Shown: in pieces, positions 50,857 through 63,634 of the stretch | How positions within the stretch are numbered: the first letter of the stretch is position 1 | Layout of the letters: each line of letters begins with the position of its first letter | Origin: Neoechinorhynchus agilis | Lineage: Eukaryota > Acanthocephala | DNA: 64,000 nucleotides | Assembly (NCBI GenBank): GCA_051530055.1 | Contig: CM121343.1 | Location: 6,138,001-6,202,000, forward strand | Direction: 5' to 3' | Notes under the pieces: generated by a model | What the model was told of the DNA's origin: nothing | What the model saw: only the letters and a program-made list of their open reading frames with translations | The model's database searches: none | Translations under genes and position numbers: made by a program

Positions 50857-52267
50857 TTAACAAAGATCATTAGTTCGAGCTTCCTCACTGGTGGACGGCA
50901 AGTCTGTGCCATTTCTATTAGTTGGACGTGTAATTGTGCTGTTGTTTTTTTCCTTATTAGAATTTGAGTCGCTCACGTAAGCTGTCGAAGATATGTCTTC
51001 TTTATCTATAAGCTTGTGATTGTTTGAATCGAGGCGTGTTCTTTTCTCATCTTCGTCAATTATCACTTCTTCCTTGATTTCAATATCATCTTTGACTTGA
51101 CTATATCGTCGAGCCAATCTTCTTGAACTTTTTGTCTTCTTCATTGCACGTTTGTTAAAAATAGTTTCGTCCACTATCCACTTAGAGTTCTTTTCCCGCG
51201 AGACTCTTTGAAAGCAATCGTGAAGCGACAAGTTATGCCTTATTGCATTCTAAATTTCGAAATAAAAAGTTCGAATATTCAACGGAATCAACTGACCTTC
51301 CACGTCTCAATGTTTATTCGAAAAAAGTGGAAATTCTGCTCGAACCATTTATAGATCTCATTGAGCGCTAGTCTCCTTTCAGGACTTTCCATTATAGCCT
51401 GCCGGATCAAGTCTGCGTAAGTGAACGGCGGTTTCTTGTTTAGTGTCAAATAAGCGCGACGTTTGGACACTAAAATTCATTGAGTTTTAAAAGCAATGAA
51501 CTACACTTACCGTCAGATAGGTCCACTGGAACATGGCTGCTGATACTTACGTCATTTTCCGTTCCAATGTCTACCACCTCTGGACAATTACCGTTGTCCG
51601 CATCGCCATCATTAGCAGCCCCGTTAAGATTGATATTAGTGTTTGTGCTAAGATTCAAGTTTTTTGTTTCAACTGACGTTGAAGTTAAATGATTCGATGA
51701 CACTTGATTTTGCGCCCGGTTCCCTCTCGCATAAGGAGAAGATCCAACAAGCAGTGATTGAGGTGTTGATAGAACTGGCAAGCGTTCAGCAACCCCAGTA
51801 GTCAAATTGATTCCCGTCGAATGGTGGCTATTGTTCAAGGCTCCGATAAGCTGCCTGTATGCATTGTGCCGCGCCTGCAAGTGAGCATGCATTGATTGGA
51901 GAATCGCTTTGTTTTGTACATAGATTCGGTTGATTTGCTCAGTCGCTGTTGCCTGGACGCGATATTGGAAGAACGATTGTTCATTAGAATCGTGGACAGT
52001 GTTCAGATGAATTCGAAATTCTTCAATACCATCTATTCTCTGACCACACTCAGGCCACATGCACCGTCCATCTTGGAAAAGTGCGTTATCCGAGTCTTGA
52101 TTGTTTTGATAGCTCCTAAGAAGTGCATCTCTCACTCCTGGACTGGTAAGAAGTTCTTGAATCAGTGAATTCGGAGAAGTAGTCATATGTATATATCTGT
52201 AAAAGTAGCACGGTTTTGGGGAAGAAGTTGCAGTTGATATGTGTGTGTGTGTCGAAGGGTCTTGCAT
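50857..52267 (-). CDS. foxP: FoxP forkhead transcription factor (3 exons, ~440 aa)
   Basis: Exons 52267-51511, 51469-51297 and 51249-50857 join in phase across introns of 41 and 47 bp. The zinc finger and adjoining coiled coil ([20 protein letters not shown], then [20 protein letters not shown]) match FoxP (human [20 protein letters not shown]). The forkhead domain is [69 protein letters not shown], with the DNA-reading helix [11 protein letters not shown] basic segment, [14 protein letters not shown], follows, probably nuclear targeting, then an acidic/Asn-rich tail. The leucine zipper used for FoxP dimers is poorly kept here. The poly-Gln N-terminus of vertebrate FoxP is absent. The start is the only ATG before the finger in frame. 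Confidence 0.9.
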
Positions 52268-52985
52268 TGTTACCCCGGAGCAATTTAGCGTATTTACTCA
52301 GTCAACAATGGATTGTCATAGGGAAACTGTGTCAACAAAGGACAAAATGAGTGTGTAGGAAGAGGGAAGCGTGAGTGTGCGTTTGGGTTTTTGAGCATTC
52401 GGCGTTTTTTCTAGTTCGTTGGGCGCTATCAGCGAAAAAAAGCAGTGGATCCAGGCAAGTAAACAGAATTGTTGTGTTTTTTCGCGGTAAAGGTGTTCCA
52501 CGGGACGTGTTGCGACAAATACTTGACGGTTGACAATGCTGTAGGCAAAATCGTTATTACACACACGCACACTGTGGTCGGGACTTGTGTGCATCGTTAG
52601 GGAATGCCTCCGTTAGCGCAAAACTTTGCGTTCTACTGCTCTTTGCACACAACACTGCCTAGTGCGCACGCACACACACACACACCAACGAACCAACGAA
52701 CCCTTTAAAAATATCCGCCGCGTGCCACCACCACCACAACAAAAAACAAACAGCCATCGTCATCATCGTACACCCTTCCGAGCAGTAAATAGTGCGCTGC
52801 TGGTGCACAGGCATCACCACGCCGTAGCGACGGCACTGGAAACAACACACGACGTGTAATGTGTACACACGCGCACGCGCACGCGCATTGTTGTTTTCGA
52901 GAGGGCGCATTTTGTTGTTAGCAGCAGCAGCAGCAGCAGTCGGATGCAAAGAGCGATTTCTAATGATGGAAAAAGAAGAAACCAC
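52268..52985 (-). promoter_or_regulatory. Low-complexity upstream region of FoxP
   Basis: Immediately upstream of the FoxP start are a (GT)n tract at about 52,241-52,252, a (CA)n tract at 52,669-52,684, alternating CG/CA (CACACGCGCACGCGCACGCGC at 52,865-52,885) and a (GCA)n run at 52,922-52,938. Composition is more GC-rich than the surroundings. Alternating purine-pyrimidine tracts can adopt Z-DNA under strain. Promoter or 5' UTR role is inferred from position; no TATA box was assigned. Confidence 0.4.
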
Positions 52986-55900
52986 TGTTCAGAGCGTGAA
53001 CGAATGTGACCCTAAACTTTTATGCTTTCCTCGTGCTCACGTAAATAAGCAACGGTGAAATCTTCAATGCTATAAAAGAACAGGTCCTTTGCTATACAAT
53101 TTCCCTTAACATACATTAGTTCTCTCGGTATGGAAGAGGCTAGACTGTATACTTCATTGTGACAAAGTGAAAAATCTCAATCAACAAATGCAACTTGCCA
53201 GACTGACTCTATCTATACTGATGATCGGCAACGTAGTCGCATTATATCTTTAAAATCAATTCCGTTGAAATTTCGGAAAACCGGTAAACAACCATCAATG
53301 AGCCTTCGCGCACTTTGCCACGATTAGTATACGTTTTAAAGTTTGTTGCCAAACAAAGCATTTACCTTACTCATAGAATTAAACTCTTCTACATGTGCAA
53401 CTTTTGAACGTAAGCGAGAAGACAGCAGAAGAAGGACTGTTTGCTCTTCCACTTTCATTATGCACAACAAACTTTGACTGCCGTTCGGTCCTTAGTATCT
53501 GATTTAAAATAGTTAAACAATTTACAAAATCTTCTAGACTTGTTAACGAATTCCTGATGACAAATAAGTTTAATTTTAAAAGAATTACGTAGCAGTTATC
53601 AAAACGTTCAAAAATGTAAACGAGTTCAAGGCTGACAAGTAGCCAAAAGGACGATCCTTAAACAATGAGAAGCGATCAATAAAATATCTCTTATCCGATT
53701 CATCGAAATATTTCCCTTATAAATCAAATATACTATTACCGGGAGTATTTTAACCAAAATTATACTTTGACTAACCCGAAGGATTTTCTCTGTCGATGAT
53801 GTATAAAATAACAAAATTCTACATTACCTTCGTCTTGATTATAAACTTCATTGCTTTTGTCTTGTTCATTGAAAACGAACTTGCTCTTTGAATGTGATAG
53901 TGAGGAGATAAGGTTGAAGAACAACAACCGTGGTAGAGTAATACCCGCATCAATGTCACCTTAAATATTATGTGTAAGCTTGTTGTTGTCAAGTTTAAAA
54001 AACACGGTTTGAACAAGCTTATTTTGACTTGATTACCTGAGAAATTAAACGTCATTTCGATTAGACAAGCAGCTCAAGTTGCCGCTCAATTTTAATGTAT
54101 TCCTCAAGACTTACCTTACGTCTGGCTAGCCCGTTACTTTTTTTATAACGTGTTGAAGTGAATATCCTTTCCATGGCTGATTATTTTCTATTGGTATACA
54201 GCTCACCGATCTGGGTCAGAAAAGTGATTCAATCACTTGGACTCTCAAAAACATGCGGTTATGAGTTTGTACGCATCCCTCCGGATCTTCAGATTCGGTG
54301 GGCTGCGTAATCAAGGAAAATTATCATCCGTGGTAGGGATGTCCACAACACATAAAAAGTCAGTTTTCTTGAGAACTAACCTAAAGCGACTCAACCTTCT
54401 TTACGCTTTGAGGAACTGAAAGTGTAACGTTTGTGATTAGTATTTCGTTTCTTATTGAAAAGGGACTTTAATACAGAATTACGTGTCGAAAGTGATCACT
54501 TTTTGAAGTGCATGGACGTCGTTGATCAGCCCAAAAAACGACTAAGGATCCGAGTAAAAAGCGGACGCTTTCAAAGTACACAAACACCAATCAATATGAC
54601 AAAATTGAGTCATTAGCAACGACGCAAGGAAGTTTTCTCGGTGTATAATTTTAAAACGATCGCACCACTGCAATACTAAGATGTTAGTAAATATTAAGAC
54701 TGTAAATAAAAAAAGGTTTTCAATGGACCTACAAACAAACGTGCAATGTTTATTAACATTTTGTTAAACTTATCCACATTAAAAGTATGTTGTCGCAATC
54801 GATTCCATTCGTGGTAAAAGTGAATATGGATTGAACTTTTTCTAGTACACTTAGAGAAATTTTCTGGTGCCCTTTACACTGTTTGTATGAACCTAATGAT
54901 AAAAACATTCAAGTCTTTGTTCACAATAGTCACTTTAACGCTCTTTGAGTTCAGCACAAAAAGGTCAGTCCAAAAGACGTAAATATATTAAATGGGCAGG
55001 AAGTGGGAATGTTTCTACATGGACCTGTAGAGGTCTTTGATTGTACCAAATTGGAGGCAGGGGAAGGGTGCATTGGTGATATGCGCCAACCTACACCTAA
55101 AACGTTCATACCAACGGTTTACATCATACTGTTTCACAACATGAAGCTTGTTTTCTTATATCCTTGGATGCCGGATTTAGAATCATAATACCTGTTCCAT
55201 TTTTTTTCAACATCTAACGACTGTCGAATATCGCTTTTCTGTCGATTGATGGCACGTAGATTCCCGCAATTACTCCATGTAAAGCCGTTTACTTACTCAA
55301 CGTGAGTGGAGATAAAATGCTGGATCCCGAGAAGTGACACGATGGATCCAGATACGCTTATCAGCACTTCGAGTTGGATTTTCAGTAAAACTTCGAAGAG
55401 TACGTGCATCATTTCTGAAGTTCCGTAAATGCCTCAGATTATCTAAGTTAAAAATGACGATGGATTAATTATTAAGAACAATTTTTTAAAAGGGGTAATA
55501 CTCAATTTGGCTGCAATAATCTGTAGCATTGATTACTTGGTCGAATGATGATGATGATGATGGAAATATTAAAACAAGTCTTATTTGAGCCAAATTTATG
55601 AGTTTATTTTTAAAAATCAAGATCAGTAAGACAGTTATTTATCAGTGGCATTGGATCAGTAGCAAATGCTTTTGACAACTGCGATCGACACATTCCTTTT
55701 ATTGTTAGAGAATATGGTAAGGAATCGCGAAAATGAGTCTTTGGTACGATGAACGATTTCGAGTGGTAAACTTTTAGAACAATTATAGAGTCAATAAAAC
55801 CATTGAATTTATTTTCGCTTTTCTAAAAACACATTAGGAATTCTATGAAAAGAGGTGACAGTATCACAGAACGTTCTTATATCATGAAAAGTTTCAACTT

Positions 55901-57308
55901 TAATTACCTTGGGAAACTCAGCAATTATCTGATTGAAGGATGGCGAAGATTTGAGATCTTAGGACTTAAGATTGAGTTCAATTGCTTTTGTTCGATAAAT
56001 AACAAATTAATGTAAACATGGTTGATGCGAAAAATGACACTGCTACGACTGAGCGATTGAGACAGGAAGAAGAAAATGCTCTTATGAATGTAAGTGAATG
56101 GCGAAGTCGGTCGAAACGAGAAATGAAGCGAACCAATATTGAGTTAGGGCGTGGAAATGGCAATTGCAGATAATTCTGGACGCTTATTTTGAATTGAGTG
56201 TTATACTCAGAGGTTGAATTAAGCTGATCTTCGTTTTTCTCGGTGCTGATAATATGCATTGTTTATAGCGCGGACTCGATGTGTCCACATAATGTAATAA
56301 AGCATAAAAACTGTAAGGAAATCATTTGATCCAAAATAAAAGTTCTTGGTGAAGCTATCGGGTGATGAGAAAAGCGTGTAGTATCGAAATCCAGTAAAAC
56401 GTATATTAGTGGAAAGTTGAGCTGTAGGGAATCTACACTTCCTTTTTGAATGTGAATACTGACCAAGGAGACCACTGAGCAAAGGAAACAGAACAATGGA
56501 CCGAAATTCAACAATAAGAAGAGTTTAGTAGATAAAATAAATGCGCAGCACTTTTTAATAGTGGGAAACACTATAATAAAGCGATTTATCTGATAATTTT
56601 AGAGTGTGGTTAGTTTATGAATTGTTATTGTGGCGTGGAAGGTTTTTTTGACAAATGGAAGAAAATCCTGGTACTAATCAAGGGCGCACTTGTGTTCTAT
56701 AATCTCAAGATTTTGTGTCAAACAAGTAAACAGTTTATAAATAAACAAACATGCAAAACAAATCATCAATAGCAGAGATCGAGATCGGAAAACGAATAAA
56801 TTACAGCGGATCAAGTACCTGCATCTTGGCGGTTCCCTTGTGGGCACGGTTGTTGTGGAGAATCGCATTTACGTTACCCTTTTGATTGAATTTTTCATGT
56901 TTTTTTATATGGCGAAGACAAAAATAAATTACTTTAATTTTCCGCCATTTAAAAACTTCCGTAAAATTAAAAATGCGGACAACTATTCAATATGTTTATG
57001 TTTTAAACGAATAGAAGCAAGAGACGATCTGTCCTTAAGTCTTACAGTGAATGTTACTTATTTTTAAAGATTTATCAGCGACGATCGCGGTTTGAACAAA
57101 GGGTTTTTTCTGCGAATGTTGTTAAAAGGATTCCAAGTTCCCGTTTGCGATTGCGAATAAACCTAATTTTTACATCAAATAGAAGCTAAATTCTTGAAAT
57201 GTCTCAGTGGATTATAAATCTTAGCGTAAAATTCCAAAACAGTTGCACCAGCATGCAAAATCATAATATGTTAACTTCTTAAATCAAATTATTTCACAGA
57301 CTCATACA
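52986..57308. other. Gene-poor stretch of ~4.3 kb
   Basis: Nothing firmly coding. One candidate first exon lies at 56,019-56,090 (+): MVDAKNDTATTERLRQEEEN followed by GTAAGT, with an acceptor GCAG at 56,166-56,169 giving only ~14 more codons. A minus-strand open segment at 56,219-56,482 is hydrophobic, but no family is recognised. A (GAT)n microsatellite lies at about 55,547-55,561. Confidence 0.35.
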
Positions 57309-57995
57309 TCATTCCTTTTCAATCGTTCGATCTGCGTTCTTAGTAGCATCGGCTTTGTTTCGATTTTTAAATTGATCAATCGAATAATTCCGTGGCATTG
57401 AAGCCCTTGCTGCTCGTTGATACTCTGGATCGGATTCAAAATGTTTACTGATTTCTGCGAACGTTGGTCTCTTATTTTCGTCTATTTGCCAGCAACAGAG
57501 CATTAATCTATAGGTGGAAAGGGGACATGCTTGAGGTCGGTTCAATCTACGATTGCTTCTAATAAACTGAAGAACCTCTGGTCCATTAAATTCTCCATAC
57601 GGGTGCTTCCCGAAGGAAAACATTTCCCATAATGTAACGCCGTAGCTCCATACATCTGACTTACTCGTAAAGCGACCGTACTCAATCGCCTCAGGTGCAT
57701 ACCATTTAATAGGGATTTTACTCGGACTCGATTGGGAGTAAACACTATCAACAGTATGACGAGATAATCCGAAATCTGATACTTTCACTTGATAAACAGA
57801 GGCGACCAGGACGTTTCTGGCTGCCAGATCTCTATGAACGAAGTTTTTTGATTCCATATAATTCATTCCGTCGGCGATTTGGGTAGCCCAAACTTTGAGA
57901 CGAGCCTCTGTCACGAAATCAGATAATGGAGACTTTTTTCGTTGTACTTTACTAGATTTTACAAAATCAATCAGCGATCCATGGGGTAGTAATTC
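57309..57995 (-). CDS. shark: Shark-type kinase catalytic C-lobe exon
   Basis: The exon opens in phase 0 after TTAATACAG. It carries the catalytic loop HRDLAARN (Asp acting as base), DFG and the activation-loop tyrosine region SVYSQSSPSKIPIKW. The substrate-site signature APEAIEYGRFTSKSDVWSYG is intact, and CCWQIDENKRPTFAEI is the conserved C-lobe end. The tail after the domain is basic and ends KNADRTIEKE. All catalytic residues are present, so an active enzyme is expected. Confidence 0.9.
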   Translation of the reverse strand, partial: ELLPHGSLIDFVKSSKVQRKKSPLSDFVTEARLKVWATQIADGMNYMESKNFVHRDLAARNVLVASVYQVKVSDFGLSRHTVDSVYSQSSPSKIPIKWYAPEAIEYGRFTSKSDVWSYGVTLWEMFSFGKHPYGEFNGPEVLQFIRSNRRLNRPQACPLSTYRLMLCCWQIDENKRPTFAEISKHFESDPEYQRAARASMPRNYSIDQFKNRNKADATKNADRTIEKE

Positions 57996-60304
57996 CTGTA
58001 TTAAGAAGAACGATCTTAAGTAAATAGATACCCCTGTTCAGCAGGTCGTTTCTTCTCGGGTACCATCATAAGGCTAACTTCATTTACGATTCCATAAATT
58101 TTGACGACGCAGTGATGGTTAAGCTGCTCCATTATCTGAGCTTCCCTGAGGAATTCCCGTCGACCTTCTTCTGACATGTCTTTTAGAATCTTTACTGCTA
58201 CCCCTATCTGTCGCCGCTTCACTTTTGTCGAACCGGTCATTGGAAATCTTTTACTTATTAATGCACCGTCGGATTCGCATTTAGCCTTGTTAGCATTATG
58301 CTCATGTAAAAAATTCCTTTTAATCGCGATAGAGGATGGAGGCTCGTCATACGTTACAGGAGTGCTCACATTCAATTTACCTTCCCATACATATCCGAAC
58401 TCACCTTCACCTAGAGATTTAATTAGCTGGATATCAGCTAGTGGTATAATCCTGAGGTTACATGGATTCGATGATGCGACTACTGGTCGTTTAACTCTCT
58501 GCTCCTCGGGAATCTGAACTCGTTGAACTTTATCAACGTCCATTAGTTGGCACTGGCTTTCCTCCTTCTGTTCATTATTAACAGCAGTGTTTTCAGCCCC
58601 ATCGTCGTTCTCCAAAGGATGAAAGGCACCGGCGTGGTCAACTCCAACGGTCAAACTCGCCGGTAGACCATCAGAGAAACACCGGTAATGATTTACTAAC
58701 TGAGCTACGGAATCAAAATATGGACCGTCGTTCACGTAATACTTATTACCGACAGTGGTACTGATCTGGTAATGATAAACAGCACTGTCTGCCCAGATAC
58801 TAAGCACAAGACTTGAGTACTGATTGGTCGAACCTGCTGTTTGATACGAACCTCTTCTAACCAAGAAAGTTCCATCTCCGTCGGAAATTAGCATTCATTT
58901 TCTATGACCACCCACAATGCTAAGCTCCAACTCATAGGCTTTCTTAACTGAGATTTACTCAACAAAAGGGCAGATCTTGCTCTGTCCGTCTTTGTCAACA
59001 GATCATCATGGAGCCAATTCGATGTGGGTAAAACAGGATTCAAATCTGGTCGGTAGTTAAGGAGGATATCGATTATTGAACCTGTGTGCCACCTCATCAC
59101 ACTTTCATTCCGTCGAGCAATATCCAACGGAGTACGATTGTCAATGGTTCTTGGGTGAGCTGGTACACCGAAATCTTTAAGCAGAATATTTACACATTCA
59201 ATGCTATTTGCTTCTGCAGCTTCATGTAACGGGACTCGAAGATTATAAGGATTTCGAACATACGATGATCCGTCGACGCAAATGCTCAACAGCAGTCTAA
59301 GTGTCATCGGTTCATTCGACTGGGCAGCCCTGTGTATGGCAGTAAATCCATTTGCATCTATCTCAAGAATAAGTCTGTCAATATTCTCGTCGTTCAAATC
59401 AGCGGCTGCAAGAAGAGCTTGACATATTTCTAAGTGACCCAAAGAGGCAGCTTCATGCAGAGCTGTAGATCCCACTATGTTTTTTTCAATCAATGATGGT
59501 CGATTTTTGCATTGCAATATTAGTTTTGTGGTTTCCAAATCACCTTGACAGCATGCTCTGTGGAGTACATTATCAAACGGTCCAAATTTACGGCAGACTA
59601 AAATATAGGTTCTCAAAATAATGTTTCCGATCTTCATTAATAATTAAGAACCTATACAACAATGGAATCGATTCTGATTGCCTTATCGTCTTTGAAAGCT
59701 CGTCAGTTATAGTTGTACACGCCGAGGATAGAGTGCATGGGAGACCATGTGCGCCGGTTGAGTAATGAGAAATGAGTTGATCTAGGCCATGAAATATTCG
59801 CGTTTCTCCTTCAACAAAGAAAAGTGGCCCTCTGGCAATTGGTGGTTTATGGAAATTGCCTTTAGAACCGTTCTTCAGCAATGAATTGTTATGCGAGAGA
59901 GTATTATCGGAAGCATTTACAGCACAAATCCGAAAATGGTAGCAAGCTGAATGATGGATCATCGACAGACTAAAATCCCCTGGACCACTGGAGCAGCAGT
60001 CTCTGAGTAGAAAAGTTCCACTATTTTGGGAAGACTTCATAAGAGCTTGATCTGCGTCATGTCGGCTCAATCGCTTATAATAACAATTGAACAGACTATT
60101 TTTGTCTGAATCGACGACCCGTTGTTCTTCTTTGCAAAGAAGAGTCACCATATCACTCATATCCTGAGGTATATGAGTAGAATTGGATTGATTTATTGAA
60201 GGATGGGAGGTCGCATTTGTACATTTAGCAGCTTGTAGCTGGTCGAATGCATTAGACAGTTCTTGTTTCGTCAACGGATCGCTTACTCGCATTCGTATCA
60301 TCAC
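57309..60304 (-). CDS. shark: Shark-type tyrosine kinase: SH2 - ankyrin - SH2 - kinase
   Basis: Domain order on the minus strand: SH2 (60304 to ~59653; KSSQNSGTFLLRDCCSSGPG, FLLRD phosphotyrosine pocket), ankyrin repeats (~59597-58895; GSTALHEAASLGHLEICQAL, GFTAIHRAAQSNEPMTLRLL), a second SH2 (58894 onward; DGDGTFLVRRGSYQ), then a tyrosine kinase with EGEFGYVWEGK (glycine loop), VAVKILKD, FVHRDLAARNVL, VSDFGLSR, IPIKWYAPEAIEYGRF and KSDVWSYGVTLWEMF. This is the layout of fly Shark and Hydra HTK16; Shark acts downstream of ITAM receptors such as Draper. A 68-bp phase-0 intron (57,996-58,063) splits the kinase at VSLMM|ELLPHGS. The junctions SH2-1/ankyrin and ankyrin/SH2-2 each miss by one base in phase. 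Total about 880 residues. Confidence 0.87.
59588..60304 (-). CDS. shark: Shark-type kinase N-terminal SH2 exon
   Basis: The start MMIRMRVSDPLTKQELSNAF is followed by a polar linker (TSHPSINQSNSTHIPQD) and the first SH2 domain: FNCYYKRLSRHDADQALMKS, then GTFLLRDC with the arginine that binds phosphotyrosine, FSLSMIHHSACYHFRI, and HGLDQLISHYSTGAHGLPC. Fly Shark begins with its SH2 nearer the N-terminus, so ~85 extra residues are present here. The likely donor is TATAG|GTTCTT at 59,651. Confidence 0.85.
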   Translation of the reverse strand: MMIRMRVSDPLTKQELSNAFDQLQAAKCTNATSHPSINQSNSTHIPQDMSDMVTLLCKEEQRVVDSDKNSLFNCYYKRLSRHDADQALMKSSQNSGTFLLRDCCSSGPGDFSLSMIHHSACYHFRICAVNASDNTLSHNNSLLKNGSKGNFHKPPIARGPLFFVEGETRIFHGLDQLISHYSTGAHGLPCTLSSACTTITDELSKTIRQSESIPLLYRFLIINEDRKHYFENLYFSLP

Positions 60305-63300
60305 TGGAATTGTTTATTTTCTATGAAAAAAAAGGATTTAAAGTCTCATTTGAGTTTATTCTCTTCCTGGCAAGTTTCTTTGGTATCGTTGTTGATGCTG
60401 CTGGTGGTGGTGGTGCATACAAATTCAAAGCACACGCACAAAGTAGATGGGAGGAGCAGGAGACACTGAGTGTTTTCGATGCTGAAAGGTTGTAGGGGCA
60501 ACACAGGGAACGTGTTAATGCCGGTGTAAAGAGCAGAATAATAGTCTGTTGATGTCTGCGAAGGATGAAAGCTAGAGTGGAATAAAAAGAGAACAAATAT
60601 TGGACTTAATACCGACTCGGTGAATGCTTTTCTCGAATTGAATGCCTCTTTTAAGACGACAACTTTTCAGCTTTAAGTATTCATCACTACTAATGAGGCA
60701 AAGAAAAAAGACTAGTTCCTAATTAGTCAACGGTGGTCGATACCTACGGAAATGTCACATCTTTTACCTTCAGGTCGATTGTAGTGGTTCTTTTCTCTTC
60801 TTCATCGCCGTCTCCTTGTTGCTGTAATAGCAGTACAACTGCCACACTGTGCTCGCTGCACACATTGTACATTCCTGTAGGTGCGCACTGTCACGGTGTA
60901 CGCCCTAGGTATAAAAATGTTGCAACCTTCACAATTGTCTTAGATTATAGAAAAAACAAAATGCCCCGTTTTAGTGTCCATAGAAATACAGAACCATTAA
61001 CAACAGTTGAAATTGTCCTGCCATACAAACGGTACACACACATACGTTTTTAGATCTATTTTCTTTGCGATAATGCTACAATTACGAAATCCTGTAGGGA
61101 TTTTAAGACAAGGATTCATACATTATCTTATATTCAAAACATCCTCCAAAAAACATCTAAATTGTCGAACTAAAAGTTATTAACCTTTCGGATATGCATC
61201 TTGCCATCTTAGTGGAATTTTATGTCGAATAATTCGATTCAGAACTCTTAAATGCCAATAACATTTTGTAGCGATTTTTCTTTAATAACGGGGTTATGAT
61301 TCAAGATGCATAATAACATTTTAATCTATTTTTATAACGCTACTTTTATACTATTTCATAATCTGCCATCATCCGATGAAAGTCGTCGCTTTTAAACATA
61401 ACGTGCAATTAATGAAAATGAAATTAAGAATGGCAGTCTTTTCAGCGACAAAAAGCATTTTTGTTGTCTTAAAGATTATCTACCACAAAAATCGATTCAT
61501 TTCGGAGTACAACCAGTATTAAAGGTCTTTTGGCGATTTGTCTAAATACTACATTCCTTTTTCGCTAATAAATCAACAGCCATGTCACTGGAAAATGCAA
61601 TAAAAGGGTCATGCCCACCAAATCTTTGAGGATAATCAATATAATGTTTCATCGTCCACCGATTACAACTGATAAAAGATTTAAAGGTTTCCTAATCAAT
61701 TTATTGGCTGTTATAAGTAGAAAAAACGGACATGAAAAGTTTCAGGAAAAAATTAAAATAACCTTGGATTCAAATCACGATTTCGAAAACTATGTACGTA
61801 CTTTGGTGGTGCAGCGAAAAGAGAAGTTATACAAAACGACGTTAAATGTTTTGCGATCTTACTAAAGGTCGCTTGTAAACTAAGTTGTCCTACACCGCTG
61901 AATTCGGGCACACAGTCCACCGATTTCGGTCAAGGAAACGCTGGTCTGTGCTAAATATCCGGGACGATAAGAATTTAGTTTGAGCATCCCACCAAATACT
62001 CAGATACCGCCAACTTAGTTTACACCGATAAATGTAACTGGCTGAACCACGTCTACGCTACAAGAACTCACTCGCTTATCCGGATAAACTTCGCCTTGAA
62101 TTTAATCAAAGCGGATGCACTTGAAGCGAGAATGACTTCGTCGACAACCGTTTTTCAGCCAACTTTATAGAACTGGATATCCTGGAGCGTAAACATTATG
62201 CTACGTAGATCTCAATTAGCAAGTGATAAAATAACTCGTTTGCTTAGCAAATGAACAGCTTGTTGCTCGTGAGCTTTTAGAATTCCATCTGACAAACGCG
62301 ATTAATTATTGATCAACTATTTAGTCAAAGACGATTATTCGCAGTTCTCGTATAATGGAAAAACGATTGACCAATTTTGCGAGGTTTGCATTCGCCCAAT
62401 TCGATTAGTCAATGAACTGAATATTTAGAACTAAGACAAAAAGCATTCATCGGCTCATAATTATCCTTCGGATCTTTAATATCAAAAATTTACTTTCCTA
62501 TCATTTTTAATGAGTATTATTTTCAAAAACGCTGCGAAGAATAACGTGAAAACTCGGTGGATTAAGGTAATCGAAAATGAAAGATTTCGATAAATTGCCT
62601 ATATTAATTATGAACATTTGATTAAAGCAACTCTTATTTCGACGAATAAACTATATGCTAGGATCCAAATTTTTGAGCATGACTAAAAAATCAACCATTG
62701 ACCATATAGAAAAGTCGCTCTGACTTTATCGTCCCTACACGAGTCTTACAGTTCTTGGGGCATCAAGCATAAAATAGTACATAAGTGATTATTAAAATCG
62801 TCGCGACAGTAACAATAAACCCCGGCAAAAAATTTCAAATCAAATGTGAGTTTATGAATTCGAAACTCGCCATTTACTTCCATGACGACCGGAGTTGGTC
62901 AAGAATTTCGAGATAATAGACTGCAGCCAATAAGAATACAGCAAGAGGCTACATTAGAAGCCGTCGTAAATTATTGCGAAAATGTAAATTGTAGAGATTT
63001 ATCGAATAACTCATAGTCACCTTTAAATAGTCAAAATGAATGAAAATAGTCTGGTGAGGAATATAATCACATAAAATATAATAATGGAAGATAAGAATCT
63101 TTTACATGATTTATTGAACGCAATATCTGTGATTTTGCTTTTAAGATGTACATTTAAATTTTTTTTAAATGGTTAGGTAATTTACTATGGTTTTCACACC
63201 GAATGCCGAAAACAATGAACGAATTCATCGGATCATCCTAGAATCTTCATGCGACTTTCGCTTCGATTGATAATCCAATAAGATTTCAAAAGTTTTGAAC

Positions 63301-63634
63301 AGCGGGACAACAACGGAGATTTGACATAAAGTGCTGAGCTTTTAACAATCTTTTTTAGGCTCAAGTATTGCTTTCGAAACTGCAAACTTGACTGGGTTGT
63401 TACAATGATAAAGAAAAATCTTTATTTCCGAGATTTCGCCATCTTACGGCTTCTTCAGGAATCTTCAAAGGCACGTGGATTTTTGAAGTGTGTTAAAGAA
63501 GCGACATCGAAACAAAAAGTTCGCCCCGTCTGTTGAGCTCACGACTTGTTGATTGGACGCTGTTGGCTTAAGGTGTAATTCTTCCAGAAATTGGATTTGA
63601 CCGATTGAACATGGACGAATTTTAATTTTTTTAA
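60305..63634. other. Sparse stretch upstream of Shark
   Basis: A low-complexity (GTG)n/(CTG)n-like patch lies at about 60,395-60,415. An 84-residue open segment at 61,611-61,865 and a 60-codon segment at about 61,990-62,170 (SDTANLVYTDKCNWLNHVYA...) look protein-like but match no family I know. No start, splice pattern or partner exon could be fixed for either. Confidence 0.3.

Noticed and set aside
52626-53058. His/Arg/Thr-rich open segments upstream of FoxP
   Set aside because: They arise from CA and GCA simple repeats and overlap on both strands; no domain or splice signal supports them.
56219-56571. A small multi-pass membrane protein on the minus strand
   Set aside because: Two overlapping hydrophobic frames but no recognisable family, no supported splice between them and no clear start context.
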